Assembly: GCF_002159835.1 (NCBI RefSeq)
Contig: NZ_NFJL01000006.1
Coordinates: 62,001 to 126,000, forward strand
Length of the DNA: 64,000 nucleotides
DNA from: Blautia sp. An249
Lineage (GTDB): Bacteria; Bacillota; Clostridia; Lachnospirales; Lachnospiraceae
Direction: 5' to 3'
The notes beneath the pieces are model-generated. The model searched no databases. It was not told the origin of the DNA and saw nothing but the letters and a program-made list of their open reading frames with translations. The position numbers were made by a program, and so were the translations under genes. Below, piece by piece: positions 41,546-51,800 of the stretch (position 1 is its first letter; each line of letters opens with the position of its first letter).

Positions 41546-43081
41546 ATGAAAAGGAAGGAAACACAGGAGAGAACGGCTGACCGGAAAAGCCAGAGAAGAC
41601 TGACGCCAGAACAGAGAGAAAAACTGGAAAAAAAGAGAAAAATGCTGGATGAAATGTCAGAGGAAGAACGGGAGCAATGGCGGGCACAGCGGATTCAGAA
41701 GCGGAGAGAACTAAGAGAGAAGCAGATTCGCAAAACCCGTATGATTTTAGGCGCCTGCGCGCTGGTTCTGATTCTGGCGCTTATAGCAGGAATTGCAGGT
41801 ATCCGAAGCTGTGTCAGGTCAGGGAAAGACAGCCAGGCTCCTTCCGGAACGGAACAGCAGAAAGGGACCGTACAGACCGGAGGCGCCATTGAGACTGTGG
41901 CAGACGTTAAGAAAACCGCAGAGTATCATGCGCAGATGTATGATTATGATAAGGCCATTTCTCTTTTAAAAGAAGATCCGGATTATGAAAAGGATGAAGA
42001 GATGCAGAAAAAGGTGAAAGAATATGAGGAGACCAAGGCCAGTTGTGTGGAGTGGCCCCTGGAAGAGGTGACTCATATCTTTTACCATACGTTAATTAAA
42101 GATCCTGCCAAAGCGTTTGACGGAGATTATAAAGAGGGCGATTATAACCAGGTAATGACCACCATTGACGAGTTTAATAAAATTACCCAGTCCATGTATG
42201 ATAAAGGATATGTGATGGTGAGCGTTTACGATATGGCCCAGGCAAATGAGGGGAAAATTGTTCCGGGTAAGATTTTGCTTCCACCGGGCAAGATTCCTTT
42301 TGTATTATCTCAGGATGACGTATGCTATTACCATTATATGGACGGCGACGGCTATGCCACCAAACTGATTGTAGATGAAAACGGAGATATTAAAAACGAG
42401 TATATCGAAGACGACGGAAGCGTTTCCGTGGGAGATTATGATATGGTTCCTCTGATTGACCGGTTCGTGGAGGAGCATCCGGACTTTTCTTACCGGGGAG
42501 CTAAGGGTATTGTGGCGCTTACCGGTTATAACGGGATTTTAGGATACCGGACGGACATCAGCTATCAGGAACGTCCTGCAGATTTGGATGAAAATAAGGT
42601 GGAATGGTTAGACAATCATCCCGACTTTGACCTGGAGAAAGAAAGGGAAGAGGCCAGAAAAGTAGCGGAAGCAATGAAAGAGGGCGGATGGCTGTTTGCC
42701 AGCCATACCTGGGGCCATCAGAATGTGGGAGACGTAAGTCTGGAAAAACTTCAGGAAGACACCCAGAAATTCCTGGATAATGTTTCTCCCCTGATTGGCG
42801 GTACCAACATTATCATTTTCGCTTTCGGCACCGATCTTACAATCAGTGAGGATTATTCAGGAGAGAAATTTGAATATTTAAAGAGCGCAGGATTTGATTA
42901 TTACTGCAATGTGGATTCCAGTCAGTATTTCGTTCAGATCCGGGATAACTATTTTCGGCAGGGGAGAAGAAATGTGGACGGATACCGAATGTATTATAAC
43001 CCGGATATGTTGTCGGATTTATTTAATGTAAGCGAGGTGTTCGATAAGAGCAGGCCCACGCCCGTTCCGGAAATGAGCTAA
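41546..43081 (+). CDS. Membrane-anchored polysaccharide deacetylase-like protein 1
   Basis: A 511-residue protein. A highly charged cytoplasmic N-terminus (residues 1-65, predicted coiled coil) precedes one transmembrane helix (about 66-88). A helical repeat module (about 115-165) and a long linker lead to a NodB-like polysaccharide deacetylase domain: the first motif reads FVLSQDDVCYYHY, with the DD pair that normally binds metal, and the second is SHTWGHQN, supplying two histidines. In PgdA-type enzymes the first motif is TFDDG. The domain may remove acetyl groups from peptidoglycan or another glycan outside the cell. Its neighbour at 43121-44515 is a clear paralogue, so this is a tandem duplication. 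Confidence 0.85.
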   Translation: MKRKETQERTADRKSQRRLTPEQREKLEKKRKMLDEMSEEEREQWRAQRIQKRRELREKQIRKTRMILGACALVLILALIAGIAGIRSCVRSGKDSQAPSGTEQQKGTVQTGGAIETVADVKKTAEYHAQMYDYDKAISLLKEDPDYEKDEEMQKKVKEYEETKASCVEWPLEEVTHIFYHTLIKDPAKAFDGDYKEGDYNQVMTTIDEFNKITQSMYDKGYVMVSVYDMAQANEGKIVPGKILLPPGKIPFVLSQDDVCYYHYMDGDGYATKLIVDENGDIKNEYIEDDGSVSVGDYDMVPLIDRFVEEHPDFSYRGAKGIVALTGYNGILGYRTDISYQERPADLDENKVEWLDNHPDFDLEKEREEARKVAEAMKEGGWLFASHTWGHQNVGDVSLEKLQEDTQKFLDNVSPLIGGTNIIIFAFGTDLTISEDYSGEKFEYLKSAGFDYYCNVDSSQYFVQIRDNYFRQGRRNVDGYRMYYNPDMLSDLFNVSEVFDKSRPTPVPEMS

Positions 43082-43120
43082 ACGAGGGGACATTCAGAAA
43101 AAGAAAGGGGTATAAAGCAG

Positions 43121-44515
43121 ATGAGAAAGAGAAAAGCGGCAGTGATCGTACTGCTGGTATGTATTCTGACACTACTTAACGGCTGCGGCCTGTTACCGTT
43201 TTCCGAAGATAATCCTCTGGAAAAAGATGAAAATCAGAAAGTGCCTGAGTTTCAGAGCAAACCCCGGCAGGAAGAAGAACAGGAAACAGAAGCATCGGCA
43301 GAAGAGGCAGAGATTTCCGAAGAGGAGGATGACGGCGTTCTCAAAGAGGCCGAAAGGATGGCCATGCAGTATGACTACACCGGCGCCATAGAACTTCTAC
43401 GGAGCCAGCCGGAGTATGAAACGGACAGCCGGATGCAGGAGGCAGTCACTGAGTATGAAAACGAAAGAGCAGGCTGTGTAGAGTATCCGCTGGAGGAAGT
43501 AACCCATGTATTTTTCCATACCCTGGTAAAAGATGTGGATAAAGCTTTTGACGGGGATTCTGATGAGGCGGGTTATAATCAGGTAATGACTACCATTGAT
43601 GAATTTAATAAGATTATAGAATCCATGTATGAGAAGGGGTTTGTTATGGTCAGCGTCCATGACATGGCTGTGGTAAATGAAGACGGAACCATGTCCAGAG
43701 GAAAGATTATGCTGCCTCCGGATAAGAAACCCTTTGTACTCTCCCAGGATGACGTAAGTTATTATCATTATATGGACGGAGACGGCTTTGCCAGCAAACT
43801 GGTCATAGATGAAAACGGAGATATTAAAAACGAGTACATCGAAGAGGACGGAAGCATATCAGTAGGGGATTACGATATGGTTCCTCTGATTGAAACTTTC
43901 GTAAAGGAGCATCCTGATTTCTCTTATCAGGGGCGAAAAGGACTTCTGGCTATGACCGGCTATAACGGCGTGCTGGGCTACCGGACGGATATTGCCTATA
44001 AGACCGGAGAAAATCTGGATGAACTCCAGCAGAAATTCCTGGATGAAAATCCGGACTTCGATTACGAGGCGGAAGTAGCGGCGGCAAAAGAAGTGGCGGA
44101 TGCCATGAAGGAGAAAGGCTGGGAATTCGGAAGCCATACCTGGGGTCACAAAAACGCTTCTTCTGATTCCGCAGAAACCCTGCAGGCAGACAATGAAAAA
44201 TGGGAGGCTTACGTAGCTCCTATTCTGGGAAAAACAGATGTAATCGTCTTTGCCTTTGGGGCGGACATCGGAGGATGGGAGAACTATGCGGCAGATAATC
44301 CCAAATACGCTTATTTTAAGAGCCGGGGTTACCGGTATTACTGCAATGTGGATTCCAGTCAGTACTGGGTACAGATTACAGGGGAATATTTAAGACAGGG
44401 CAGAAGAAATCTGGACGGCTACCGGATGTACTATAACCCGGAAATGCTGGAAGATTTATTCAATGCACAGGAAGTCTTCGACGCTTCCAGACCGACTCCC
44501 GTACCGCCCATGTAA
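43121..44515 (+). CDS. Polysaccharide deacetylase-like lipoprotein 2 (paralogue)
   Basis: A 464-residue lipoprotein with signal ending LLNGC (cysteine at 22) in place of the transmembrane anchor of the first copy, followed by an acidic, Glu-rich linker (about 40-85). From about residue 95 onward it aligns over its whole length with the preceding protein, including the FVLSQDDVSYYHYMDGD motif, the YIEEDGSISVGDYDMVPLIE segment, SHTWGHKN, and the closing YCNVDSSQYWVQ and GYRMYYNPEML blocks. Presumed extracellular glycan deacetylase. It begins 40 bases after the first copy with an AAAGGGG site, so both are co-transcribed. Confidence 0.86.
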   Translation: MRKRKAAVIVLLVCILTLLNGCGLLPFSEDNPLEKDENQKVPEFQSKPRQEEEQETEASAEEAEISEEEDDGVLKEAERMAMQYDYTGAIELLRSQPEYETDSRMQEAVTEYENERAGCVEYPLEEVTHVFFHTLVKDVDKAFDGDSDEAGYNQVMTTIDEFNKIIESMYEKGFVMVSVHDMAVVNEDGTMSRGKIMLPPDKKPFVLSQDDVSYYHYMDGDGFASKLVIDENGDIKNEYIEEDGSISVGDYDMVPLIETFVKEHPDFSYQGRKGLLAMTGYNGVLGYRTDIAYKTGENLDELQQKFLDENPDFDYEAEVAAAKEVADAMKEKGWEFGSHTWGHKNASSDSAETLQADNEKWEAYVAPILGKTDVIVFAFGADIGGWENYAADNPKYAYFKSRGYRYYCNVDSSQYWVQITGEYLRQGRRNLDGYRMYYNPEMLEDLFNAQEVFDASRPTPVPPM

Positions 44516-44607
44516 ATCTTAAATATCAGTAAAATCGTAAGGTGAGACTTTCTTTTTCACAGAAAATATGATATAACACTCATAAAGTATTTGAAGGGAG
44601 TATCTGA

Positions 44608-45813
44608 ATGAAGAAAAAAGTAATGCTCGCAGTTCTGACTGCCTGTCTGATGTTCTCGGCAGCGGCCTGCAGTAATCAGGCGAATGATGATACGGCCGGG
44701 GAAACCCAGAACACGGCGGACGGAGAAGAAAGTCAGGAGACAGAAGAGAGCACATCCAGACTTGTTTCAGTGGAAGATGTGGATAAATATATTAAAATCG
44801 GAAACTATAAGGGCTTAAAACTGGATCGGATGATGGAAGAGATTACGGAAGATCAGGTGAATGCCCAGATTGAAAGTGACCTGGTGGCCAACGCAGAAGA
44901 AGTCACCGATGCCGATGCCCAGGTACAGGATCAGGATATTGTTAATATCAACTACGTGGGAAGAAAAGACGGGAAGGAGTTTGACGGCGGAAGCGCGGAA
45001 AACTATGATCTGACCATTGGCAGCGAAACCTTTATCGAAGGCTTTGAAGACGGGCTGGTCGGAGCGAAGAAAGGAGAAACCCGCTCCTTAAACCTCACAT
45101 TCCCGGAGGAATATCCCACGGAAGATCTGGCAGGCCAGGATGTGGTTTTTGAAGTAACGGTAAACTCCATCAAACGGCCGGGAGAACTGACAGAAGACTG
45201 GGTGAAAGCCCATACAGACTATAAATCCGTTAAGGAATATCAGGCGGCTGTCAGAAGTGAAATGGAAAAAGCCGCCACGGATTCTGCCCTGGCTAACTTA
45301 AGAAACAGTGCATGGAGCGCAGTGGAAGAAGCTTCTGAAGTGAAAGAATATCCGGCAGAGGATCTTCAGAAAGCGAAAGAAGACTATAACAGTCTGATCG
45401 AGTCTTATGCAAAACAGTCCAATATGGAGATGGAGGAATTCCTGGAATCTCAGGGAACCACTCAGGAGCAGCTGGATGAGCAGTGCGAACAGTATGCGCA
45501 ATATAAAGTAAAACAGAACCTGATTGTACAGGGGATTATTGATAAAGAGGGACTGAGTTTAACAGACGAGGCTGCTGAGAAAGTCAAAACGGAAATGCTG
45601 GAACAGTACGGTGTGGATGATATAAATACGTTAGTAGAACAGTTCGGAGAAACTTCTGTAAATGAATCTGTCGGCGTAGTGAGAGTCTGCGACTATATTA
45701 TTGAAAATGCGGACATCACGGACAAGATTGATGATGGAGCCGGAGGTGTTCTGGACGGAGATGCGCCGGAAGATACGGAAGAAGAAACCACAGAAGGCAC
45801 AACGGAAGAATAA
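44608..45813 (+). CDS. Secreted FKBP-type peptidyl-prolyl isomerase lipoprotein (trigger-factor-like)
   Basis: A 401-residue lipoprotein. The signal ends SAAAC (cysteine at 21), then a short acidic linker. The FKBP domain (about residues 100-195) has VNINYVGRKDGKEFDGG, the TFIEGFEDGLVGAKKGE loop and FPEEYPTEDLAGQDVVFEV, the arrangement seen in trigger factor. The C-terminal part is helical and resembles the trigger factor C-domain, so the protein looks like an exported trigger factor that folds proteins outside the membrane. Ends in an acidic Glu/Thr-rich tail. A strong terminator follows. Confidence 0.88.
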   Translation: MKKKVMLAVLTACLMFSAAACSNQANDDTAGETQNTADGEESQETEESTSRLVSVEDVDKYIKIGNYKGLKLDRMMEEITEDQVNAQIESDLVANAEEVTDADAQVQDQDIVNINYVGRKDGKEFDGGSAENYDLTIGSETFIEGFEDGLVGAKKGETRSLNLTFPEEYPTEDLAGQDVVFEVTVNSIKRPGELTEDWVKAHTDYKSVKEYQAAVRSEMEKAATDSALANLRNSAWSAVEEASEVKEYPAEDLQKAKEDYNSLIESYAKQSNMEMEEFLESQGTTQEQLDEQCEQYAQYKVKQNLIVQGIIDKEGLSLTDEAAEKVKTEMLEQYGVDDINTLVEQFGETSVNESVGVVRVCDYIIENADITDKIDDGAGGVLDGDAPEDTEEETTEGTTEE

Positions 45814-45821
45814 AAATAAGA

Positions 45822-45864
45822 AAAGCGTCCCGGAATCTCTGCTTTGGAGGTTCCGGGACGCTTT
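45822..45864 (+). terminator. Terminator after the FKBP lipoprotein gene
   Basis: A 14-base stem (45822-45835 with 45851-45864) and a TTT-rich end. Confidence 0.92.
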
Positions 45865-45927
45865 CTGCAATAAAAGGGGTCACAAATTGGGAAGAGCGGG
45901 AATCAGTAAAATTTTGCGGAAAAGCAG

Positions 45928-45956
45928 TTGACAAATAAATACCGAAATGCTATAGT
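45928..45956 (+). promoter_or_regulatory. Promoter of the rplJL operon
   Basis: TTGACA (45928-45933) and TATAGT (45951-45956) with 17-base spacing, directly before the L10 leader. Confidence 0.8.
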
Positions 45957-45964
45957 ATCAACGT

Positions 45965-46092
45965 ATCACGCCGAAGACAGTGGGTGCCGGAAGGCATAAA
46001 GAGAAATCACCCGCCGAGGAGAGATGATTCTTACAGATTTTATGAGAATGATTTTCACTCCCTGTGTCTTTGGATCCGGGGAGTTTTTTATT
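45965..46092 (+). ncRNA. Ribosomal protein L10 leader
   Basis: A structured 5' leader with CCGAAGACAGTGGGTGCCGG, an AAGGCATAAAGAG joint and CACCCGCCGAGG, characteristic of the Firmicutes L10 leader bound by L10(L12)4. It ends in a hairpin with ACTCCC and GGGGAGT arms followed by a T run (46056-46092), which should act as an autogenous terminator when L10 is in excess. Confidence 0.88.
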
Positions 46093-46142
46093 TCCGAATG
46101 TGCGTGTGTACGTCATAAATGAATAAGGAGGTGCACCATTTC

Positions 46143-46679
46143 ATGGCAAAAGTAGAACTTAAACAACCAATCGTAGAAGAAATCGCAAATACTGTCAAAG
46201 ACGCCCAGAGTGTGGTTCTTGTAAACTACAGCGGCCTGACCGTAGCCCAGGATACACTTCTTCGTAAGGAATTAAGAGAAGCTGGTGTTCAGTACAAGGT
46301 TTACAAGAACACAATGATGAACTTTGCGTTTAAGGGAACCGACTGTGAATGCCTGTCCAAACATCTGGAAGGAACAAATGCTCTGGCAGTTTCTGCAGAC
46401 GATGCAACTGCTCCGGCAAGAATCCTTGCAAAATATGCAAAACAGTATCCGGCACTGGAAATCATTGCTGGTGTTGTGGAAGGAAACTACAACGATCAGG
46501 CAGGAATTCAGGCGCTGGCAAGCATTCCGTCCAGAGACGAACTGCTGGGCAAACTGCTTGGAAGCATCCAGTCTCCGATTACCAACTTGGCTCGTGTGCT
46601 TAATCAGATTGCTGAAGCAGGCGGAGCGGAAGCAGCAATTGCTGCAAAGGGAGAAGAAGCAGCTCCTGCAGCAGAATAA
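46143..46679 (+). CDS. rplJ: 50S ribosomal protein L10
   Basis: A 178-residue protein forming the base of the L7/L12 stalk. Start at ATG 46143 (MAKVELKQPIVEEI) with AAGGAGGTG at 46124-46132; an upstream in-frame ATG at 46119 would include the ribosome binding site and is rejected. Conserved features: VVLVNYSGLTVAQDTLLRKE, KVYKNTMMNFAFKG and the C-terminal helices that bind L12 dimers. Ends with an alanine/glutamate-rich tail. rplL follows after 38 bases. Confidence 0.97.
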   Translation: MAKVELKQPIVEEIANTVKDAQSVVLVNYSGLTVAQDTLLRKELREAGVQYKVYKNTMMNFAFKGTDCECLSKHLEGTNALAVSADDATAPARILAKYAKQYPALEIIAGVVEGNYNDQAGIQALASIPSRDELLGKLLGSIQSPITNLARVLNQIAEAGGAEAAIAAKGEEAAPAAE

Positions 46680-46717
46680 GAAAAAAGAAAAGATAATAAA
46701 AATGGAGGTAATTGAAA

Positions 46718-47095
46718 ATGGCAAAATTAACAACCGAAGAATTTATTGCGGCAATTAAAGAATTATCCGTATTAGAGTTAAACGATTTAGTAAAAGCATG
46801 TGAAGAAGAATTTGGCGTATCTGCAGCAGCAGGCGTTGTAGTTGCAGCAGCAGGCGCAGGCGCTGGTGAAGCAGCAGAAGAAAAAGATGAATTCGATGTA
46901 GAACTGACAGAAGTTGGTCCTAACAAAGTTAAAGTTATCAAAGTTGTTCGTGAAGTTACCGGCTTAGGCTTAAAAGAAGCAAAAGAAATGGTAGACGGTG
47001 CTCCGAAGGTAGTGAAAGAAGCTGCTTCTAAAGCTGAGGCAGAAGACATTAAAGGAAAACTGGAAGAGCAGGGTGCAAAAGTTACTCTTAAATAA
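46718..47095 (+). CDS. rplL: 50S ribosomal protein L7/L12
   Basis: A 125-residue stalk protein. The N-terminal dimerisation helices are followed by an alanine/glycine-rich hinge (about residues 37-55) and the globular domain with [20 protein letters not shown] and the TLK C-terminus. Start at ATG 46718 with GGAGG 9 bases before; an in-frame TTG at 46712 is less likely. rplJ and rplL share the leader-controlled transcript, and a terminator follows before the permease gene. Confidence 0.97.
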   Translation: MAKLTTEEFIAAIKELSVLELNDLVKACEEEFGVSAAAGVVVAAAGAGAGEAAEEKDEFDVELTEVGPNKVKVIKVVREVTGLGLKEAKEMVDGAPKVVKEAASKAEAEDIKGKLEEQGAKVTLK

Positions 47096-47117
47096 TCTGG
47101 TTTCTTTCAATGAAGAT

Positions 47118-47155
47118 AAAAGGGGTATTGCAGAAAATGCAGTAGCCCCTTTTCC
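47118..47155 (+). terminator. Terminator between rplL and the NCS2 permease gene
   Basis: AAAAGGGG and CCCCTTTT arms with an inner TGCA pairing, and T-rich downstream. Confidence 0.85.
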
Positions 47156-47207
47156 TTGTTTTAAGGAAGTCTGAAAAACAGACAAAATCTGAGGGAGGAG
47201 TAACAAG

Positions 47208-48575
47208 ATGGAGAAGTTTTTTAAATTAAAGGAACATCATACAGATGTAAAAACAGAGGTTATTGCGGGAATTACCACCTTTATGACCATGGCGTACATT
47301 CTGGCGGTAAACCCCAGTATGCTTTCGGCGGCAGGAATGGACTCCGGAGCCGTATTTACTGCAACAGCAGTGGCGTCTGCAATTGCTTCTTTTATTATGG
47401 CCTTTGCAGCAAATCTGCCCTTCGTATTATCAGCGGGAATGGGACTGAACGCCTATTTTGCCTATACGGTATGCCTGGGAATGGGGCTTTCCTGGGAAAT
47501 TGCGCTGACAGCAGTATTTGTAGAGGGAATCATTTTTATCATTCTTTCTCTTACAAATGTGCGTGAAGCAATTTTTAATGCAATTCCCGGAACACTGAAA
47601 ATTGCAGTTTCTGTGGGAATTGGTTTATTTATTACCTTTATTGGTCTTCAGAATGCGAACCTGATTGTGCTGGATGAATCCACGAAAGTCGCCATGTTCT
47701 CTTTTGCAGGAAGTATCCAGGGAGATACCTTCAGTTCAGAGGGAATCACGGTATTTCTGGCGTTTATCGGAATCCTGATTACAGCCATTCTGGTAATTAA
47801 ACAGGTGAAGGGACATATTCTGATCGGTATTTTAATCACCTGGATTCTGGGAATTATCTGCCAGATTGCGGGAATTTACGTTCCCAATCCGGAAGCTGGT
47901 TTCTACAGCCTTCTTCCTTCCGGGATTTTTTCCATGCCGGCAAGTGTGGCGCCTACTTTTTTAAAACTGGATTTCGGCTATATCACGGAGAATTTCCTGA
48001 ACTTTGTTGTTATTATGTTTGCGTTCCTGTTTGTGGATATGTTTGATACACTGGGAACTTTAATTGGATGTGCTTCCAAGGCGAACATGCTGGACAAAGA
48101 CGGAAAACTTCCGGGAATTAAAGGCGCACTGTTCGCAGATGCGCTGGGAACCACCGTGGGAGCCTGCCTGGGAACATCCACAATTACCACTTTCGTAGAA
48201 TCTTCTTCAGGAATCGCTGAGGGAGGAAGAACGGGACTGACTTCTATTGTATCCGGTCTCTTCTTTGTGGGAGCGCTGTTTTTATCTCCGATTTTCCTTA
48301 CGATTCCGTCCTTTGCAACAGCTCCGGCTCTTGTAATCGTGGGATTCTTAATGATGCAGCAGGTAACCAAGATTGATTTTACAGATCTTCCGGAAGCCAT
48401 TCCGGCCTTTATCGCAATTTTTGCAATGCCCTTTATGTACAGCATTTCCGAAGGAATTGCCCTTGGAGTTATTTCCTACGTAGTAGTGAATCTGGCCTGC
48501 AAAAATGCGAAAAAGATTACGCCGCTGATGTATATTCTGGCGATCTTATTCCTTTTAAAATACATTTTTATTTAA
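47208..48575 (+). CDS. NCS2-family (AzgA/PbuG-like) purine permease
   Basis: A 455-residue membrane transporter with about twelve helices. The opening ITTFMTMAYILAVNPSMLS, AGMGLNAYFAYTV, and DTLGTLIGCASKANM with the later STITTFVESSSGIAEGGRTGL block are diagnostic of AzgA-type adenine/guanine/hypoxanthine permeases, which import purine bases with protons. It lies between rplL and rpoB, separated by terminators on both sides and by its own GGGAGGAG site. In most bacteria rplL is followed directly by rpoB. Precise purine preference is not visible. Confidence 0.93.
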   Translation: MEKFFKLKEHHTDVKTEVIAGITTFMTMAYILAVNPSMLSAAGMDSGAVFTATAVASAIASFIMAFAANLPFVLSAGMGLNAYFAYTVCLGMGLSWEIALTAVFVEGIIFIILSLTNVREAIFNAIPGTLKIAVSVGIGLFITFIGLQNANLIVLDESTKVAMFSFAGSIQGDTFSSEGITVFLAFIGILITAILVIKQVKGHILIGILITWILGIICQIAGIYVPNPEAGFYSLLPSGIFSMPASVAPTFLKLDFGYITENFLNFVVIMFAFLFVDMFDTLGTLIGCASKANMLDKDGKLPGIKGALFADALGTTVGACLGTSTITTFVESSSGIAEGGRTGLTSIVSGLFFVGALFLSPIFLTIPSFATAPALVIVGFLMMQQVTKIDFTDLPEAIPAFIAIFAMPFMYSISEGIALGVISYVVVNLACKNAKKITPLMYILAILFLLKYIFI

Positions 48576-48587
48576 TAACCAACCGAG

Positions 48588-48633
48588 AAAGCGTCTCAGA
48601 ACCGGGGGAGTTCCAGGTTCCGGGACGTTTTGT
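48588..48633 (+). terminator. Terminator after the permease gene
   Basis: AAAGCGTCTCAGAACC pairs with GGTTCCGGGACGTTTT (two mismatches) around 12 bases, 12 bases after the stop. Confidence 0.85.
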
Positions 48634-48640
48634 ATATGGG

Positions 48641-48685
48641 CTTTCCGGAACTCCGCTCCGGAAAATGGTAACTATTCAGCCATGC
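48641..48685. repeat. Short palindromic stretch upstream of rpoB
   Basis: A hairpin CTTTCCGGA-ACTCCGC-TCCGGAAA is followed by GTAACTATTCAGCCATGC, which resembles the GTAACAGTTCAGCCATAGG arm of the palindromic element at 12119-12205. Possibly a decayed copy. Confidence 0.35.
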
Positions 48686-48719
48686 ATCCCGGAAAATGGA
48701 GAAATCAGGAAGTTTAGTC

Positions 48720-48748
48720 TTGACACACACTTGACAATATGGCATAAT
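48720..48748 (+). promoter_or_regulatory. Promoter of rpoBC
   Basis: TTGACA (48720-48725) and CATAAT (48743-48748) at 17-base spacing. A second TTGACA at 48731-48736 has no good -10. Confidence 0.7.
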
Positions 48749-48862
48749 GGAAAATGCTCTATTATGGCGAGGTGTGCTTTTTTGTATGAAAAAGCAGACA
48801 GCCAAAGCAGCCAAAGTTGCAATTTGTAAATAAATATAAAGAAAAACAGGGGTGAAACGTCA

Positions 48863-51800
48863 ATGGAAAAAAACAGAATTCGTTCTGTAAAAACTGGAAA
48901 AAGCATGCGTATGAGCTACCAGAGGCAAAAAGAAGTCCTGGAAATGCCCAACCTGATCGAAGTCCAGAAAGATTCCTATCAGTGGTTTCTGGATGAAGGA
49001 CTCAAAGAAGTATTTGATGATATTTCTCCGATTGCGGATTACGGCGGAAAATTAAGCCTGGAGTTCATTGACTTTACATTTGACGAAGCTGATGCAAAAT
49101 ACAGCATTGAGCAGTGTAAAGAAAGAGACGTAACCTACGCAGCGCCTTTGAAAGTTCGGGTAAGACTGATTAATAAAGAAACCGAAGAAATCAATGAGCA
49201 TGAAATCTTCATGGGAGATCTCCCTCTGATGACAGAGACAGGAACCTTTGTCATTAATGGTGCGGAGCGTGTCATCGTTAGCCAGCTGGTTCGTTCTCCT
49301 GGAATTTATTATGCCATTGCCCATGACAAAGTTGGTAAAAAGCTGTATTCCTGCACAGTAATCCCCAACAGGGGTGCGTGGCTGGAATATGAGACAGATT
49401 CCAATGACGTGTTCTATGTACGTGTAGACAGAACTAGAAAAGTACCTATTACTGTTTTAATCCGCGCCCTTGGTTATGGAACCAATGCGGAAATCGTTGA
49501 ATTATTCGGCGAAGAACCGAAAATTTTAGCAAGTTTTTCAAAAGATACGGCCACCAATTATCAGGAGGGCCTTCTTGAGTTATATAAAAAGATTCGTCCG
49601 GGCGAGCCTCTGGCAGTAGAAAGCGCGGAAAGTCTGATTATGGCGATGTTCTTTGACCCCAGAAGATATGATTTGGCTAAAGTCGGACGTTATAAATTTA
49701 ATAAGAAACTTCTTCTCAGAAACCGGATCGCAGGCCACAATCTGGCAGAAGACGTGGTAGACGCTTCCACAGGAGAGATCCTGGCGGCTGCAGGAACCAC
49801 AGTTTCCAGAGAACTGGCGGATAAAATCCAGAATGCCGCCGTACCTTACGTGTGGATCCAGGGAGAAGAACGGAAGATTAAAGTATTATCCAGCATGATG
49901 GTGGATCTGACCAGCTTTGTGGATGTGGATCCGAAGGAACTGGGCGTTACAGAATTAGTATATTACCCTGTGCTGGAAAAAATTCTGGAAGAAAACGACA
50001 ATTTAGAGGATATAAAGACAGCCATCAGACGTGACATTCATGATCTGATTCCGAAGCATATTACAAAGGAAGATATTCTGGCTTCCATTAACTACAATAT
50101 GCATCTGGAATATGGCCTGGGCAACGACGACGACATTGACCATCTGGGCAACCGTCGTATCCGCGCCGTAGGCGAACTGCTTCAGAACCAGTACCGTATC
50201 GGTCTTTCCAGACTGGAGCGTGTGGTTCGTGAAAGAATGACCACTCAGGATATTGAGGGGATTTCTCCTCAGTCCCTGATTAACATTAAACCGGTGACAG
50301 CAGCGGTGAAAGAATTCTTCGGTTCTTCCCAGTTGTCACAGTTTATGGATCAGAACAACCCTCTGGGAGAGCTGACCCATAAGAGACGTTTATCCGCTCT
50401 GGGACCCGGAGGTCTTTCCAGAGACCGCGCCGGATTCGAGGTACGAGACGTTCACTATTCTCATTATGGAAGAATGTGCCCCATTGAGACGCCGGAAGGT
50501 CCCAACATCGGTCTGATCAACTCCCTGGCTTCTTATGCGAGAATTAACCAGTACGGTTTCGTGGAGGCTCCTTACCGTAAGATTGACAAGAGCGATCCGA
50601 AAAACCCGAGAGTTACCGATGAAGTTGTTTACATGACAGCAGACGAGGAAGACAATTACCACGTGGCGCAGGCGAACGAGCCCCTGGATGAGAACGGATA
50701 CTTCATTCATAAGAACGTTTCCGGTCGTTACAGAGAAGAGACTCAGGAATACGAACGTCATATGTTTGATTACATGGACGTATCTCCGAAGATGGTATTC
50801 TCCGTGGCAACGGCTCTGATTCCATTTTTGCAGAATGACGACGCCAACCGTGCGCTGATGGGATCCAACATGCAGCGTCAGGCCGTTCCCCTTCTGATTA
50901 CAGAAGCTCCTGTAGTGGGAACCGGTATGGAAACCAAGACAGCGGTAGACTCCGGTGTATGCGTGGTGGCAAAAAAGGCCGGAACAGTAGAGCGTTCCAC
51001 CTCCACAGATATAACCATTAAAAATGATGACGGAACCAGAGATAACTATCATCTGTCCAAATTCATGAGAAGTAACCAGAGCAACTGCTATAACCAGAAA
51101 CCGATTGTATTCCAGGGAGAACATGTGGAAGCCGGCGATGTGATTGCCGACGGTCCTTCCACCTCCAACGGAGAACTGGCTCTGGGTAAGAACCCGCTGA
51201 TCGGATTCATGACCTGGGAAGGTTATAACTACGAGGATGCGGTTCTGTTAAGCGAGCGTCTGGTTCAGGATGACGTATATACTTCCGTTCATATTGAAGA
51301 ATATGAAGCAGAAGCCAGAGATACCAAGCTGGGACCGGAAGAGATCACAAGAGACGTTCCCGGCGTAGGTGACGACGCCCTGAAAGATCTGGATGAAAGA
51401 GGAATTATCCGTATCGGTGCAGAAGTGCGCGCCGGTGATATTCTGGTCGGTAAAGTAACTCCTAAGGGAGAAACCGAGCTGACTGCAGAAGAGCGTCTGT
51501 TAAGAGCGATTTTCGGCGAGAAAGCCCGTGAAGTGCGGGATACCTCTCTGAAAGTTCCTCATGGAGAATACGGAATCGTTGTGGATGCCAAAGTGTTCAC
51601 AAGAGAAAACGGGGATGAACTGTCTCCGGGCGTCAACCAGTCTGTGCGTATTTACATTGCACAGAAGAGAAAAATCTCTGTTGGTGACAAAATGGCCGGC
51701 CGTCACGGTAACAAGGGTGTTGTTTCCCGCGTGCTCCCGGTAGAAGATATGCCGTTTCTGCCAAACGGACGTCCCCTGGACATCGTACTGAATCCTCTGG

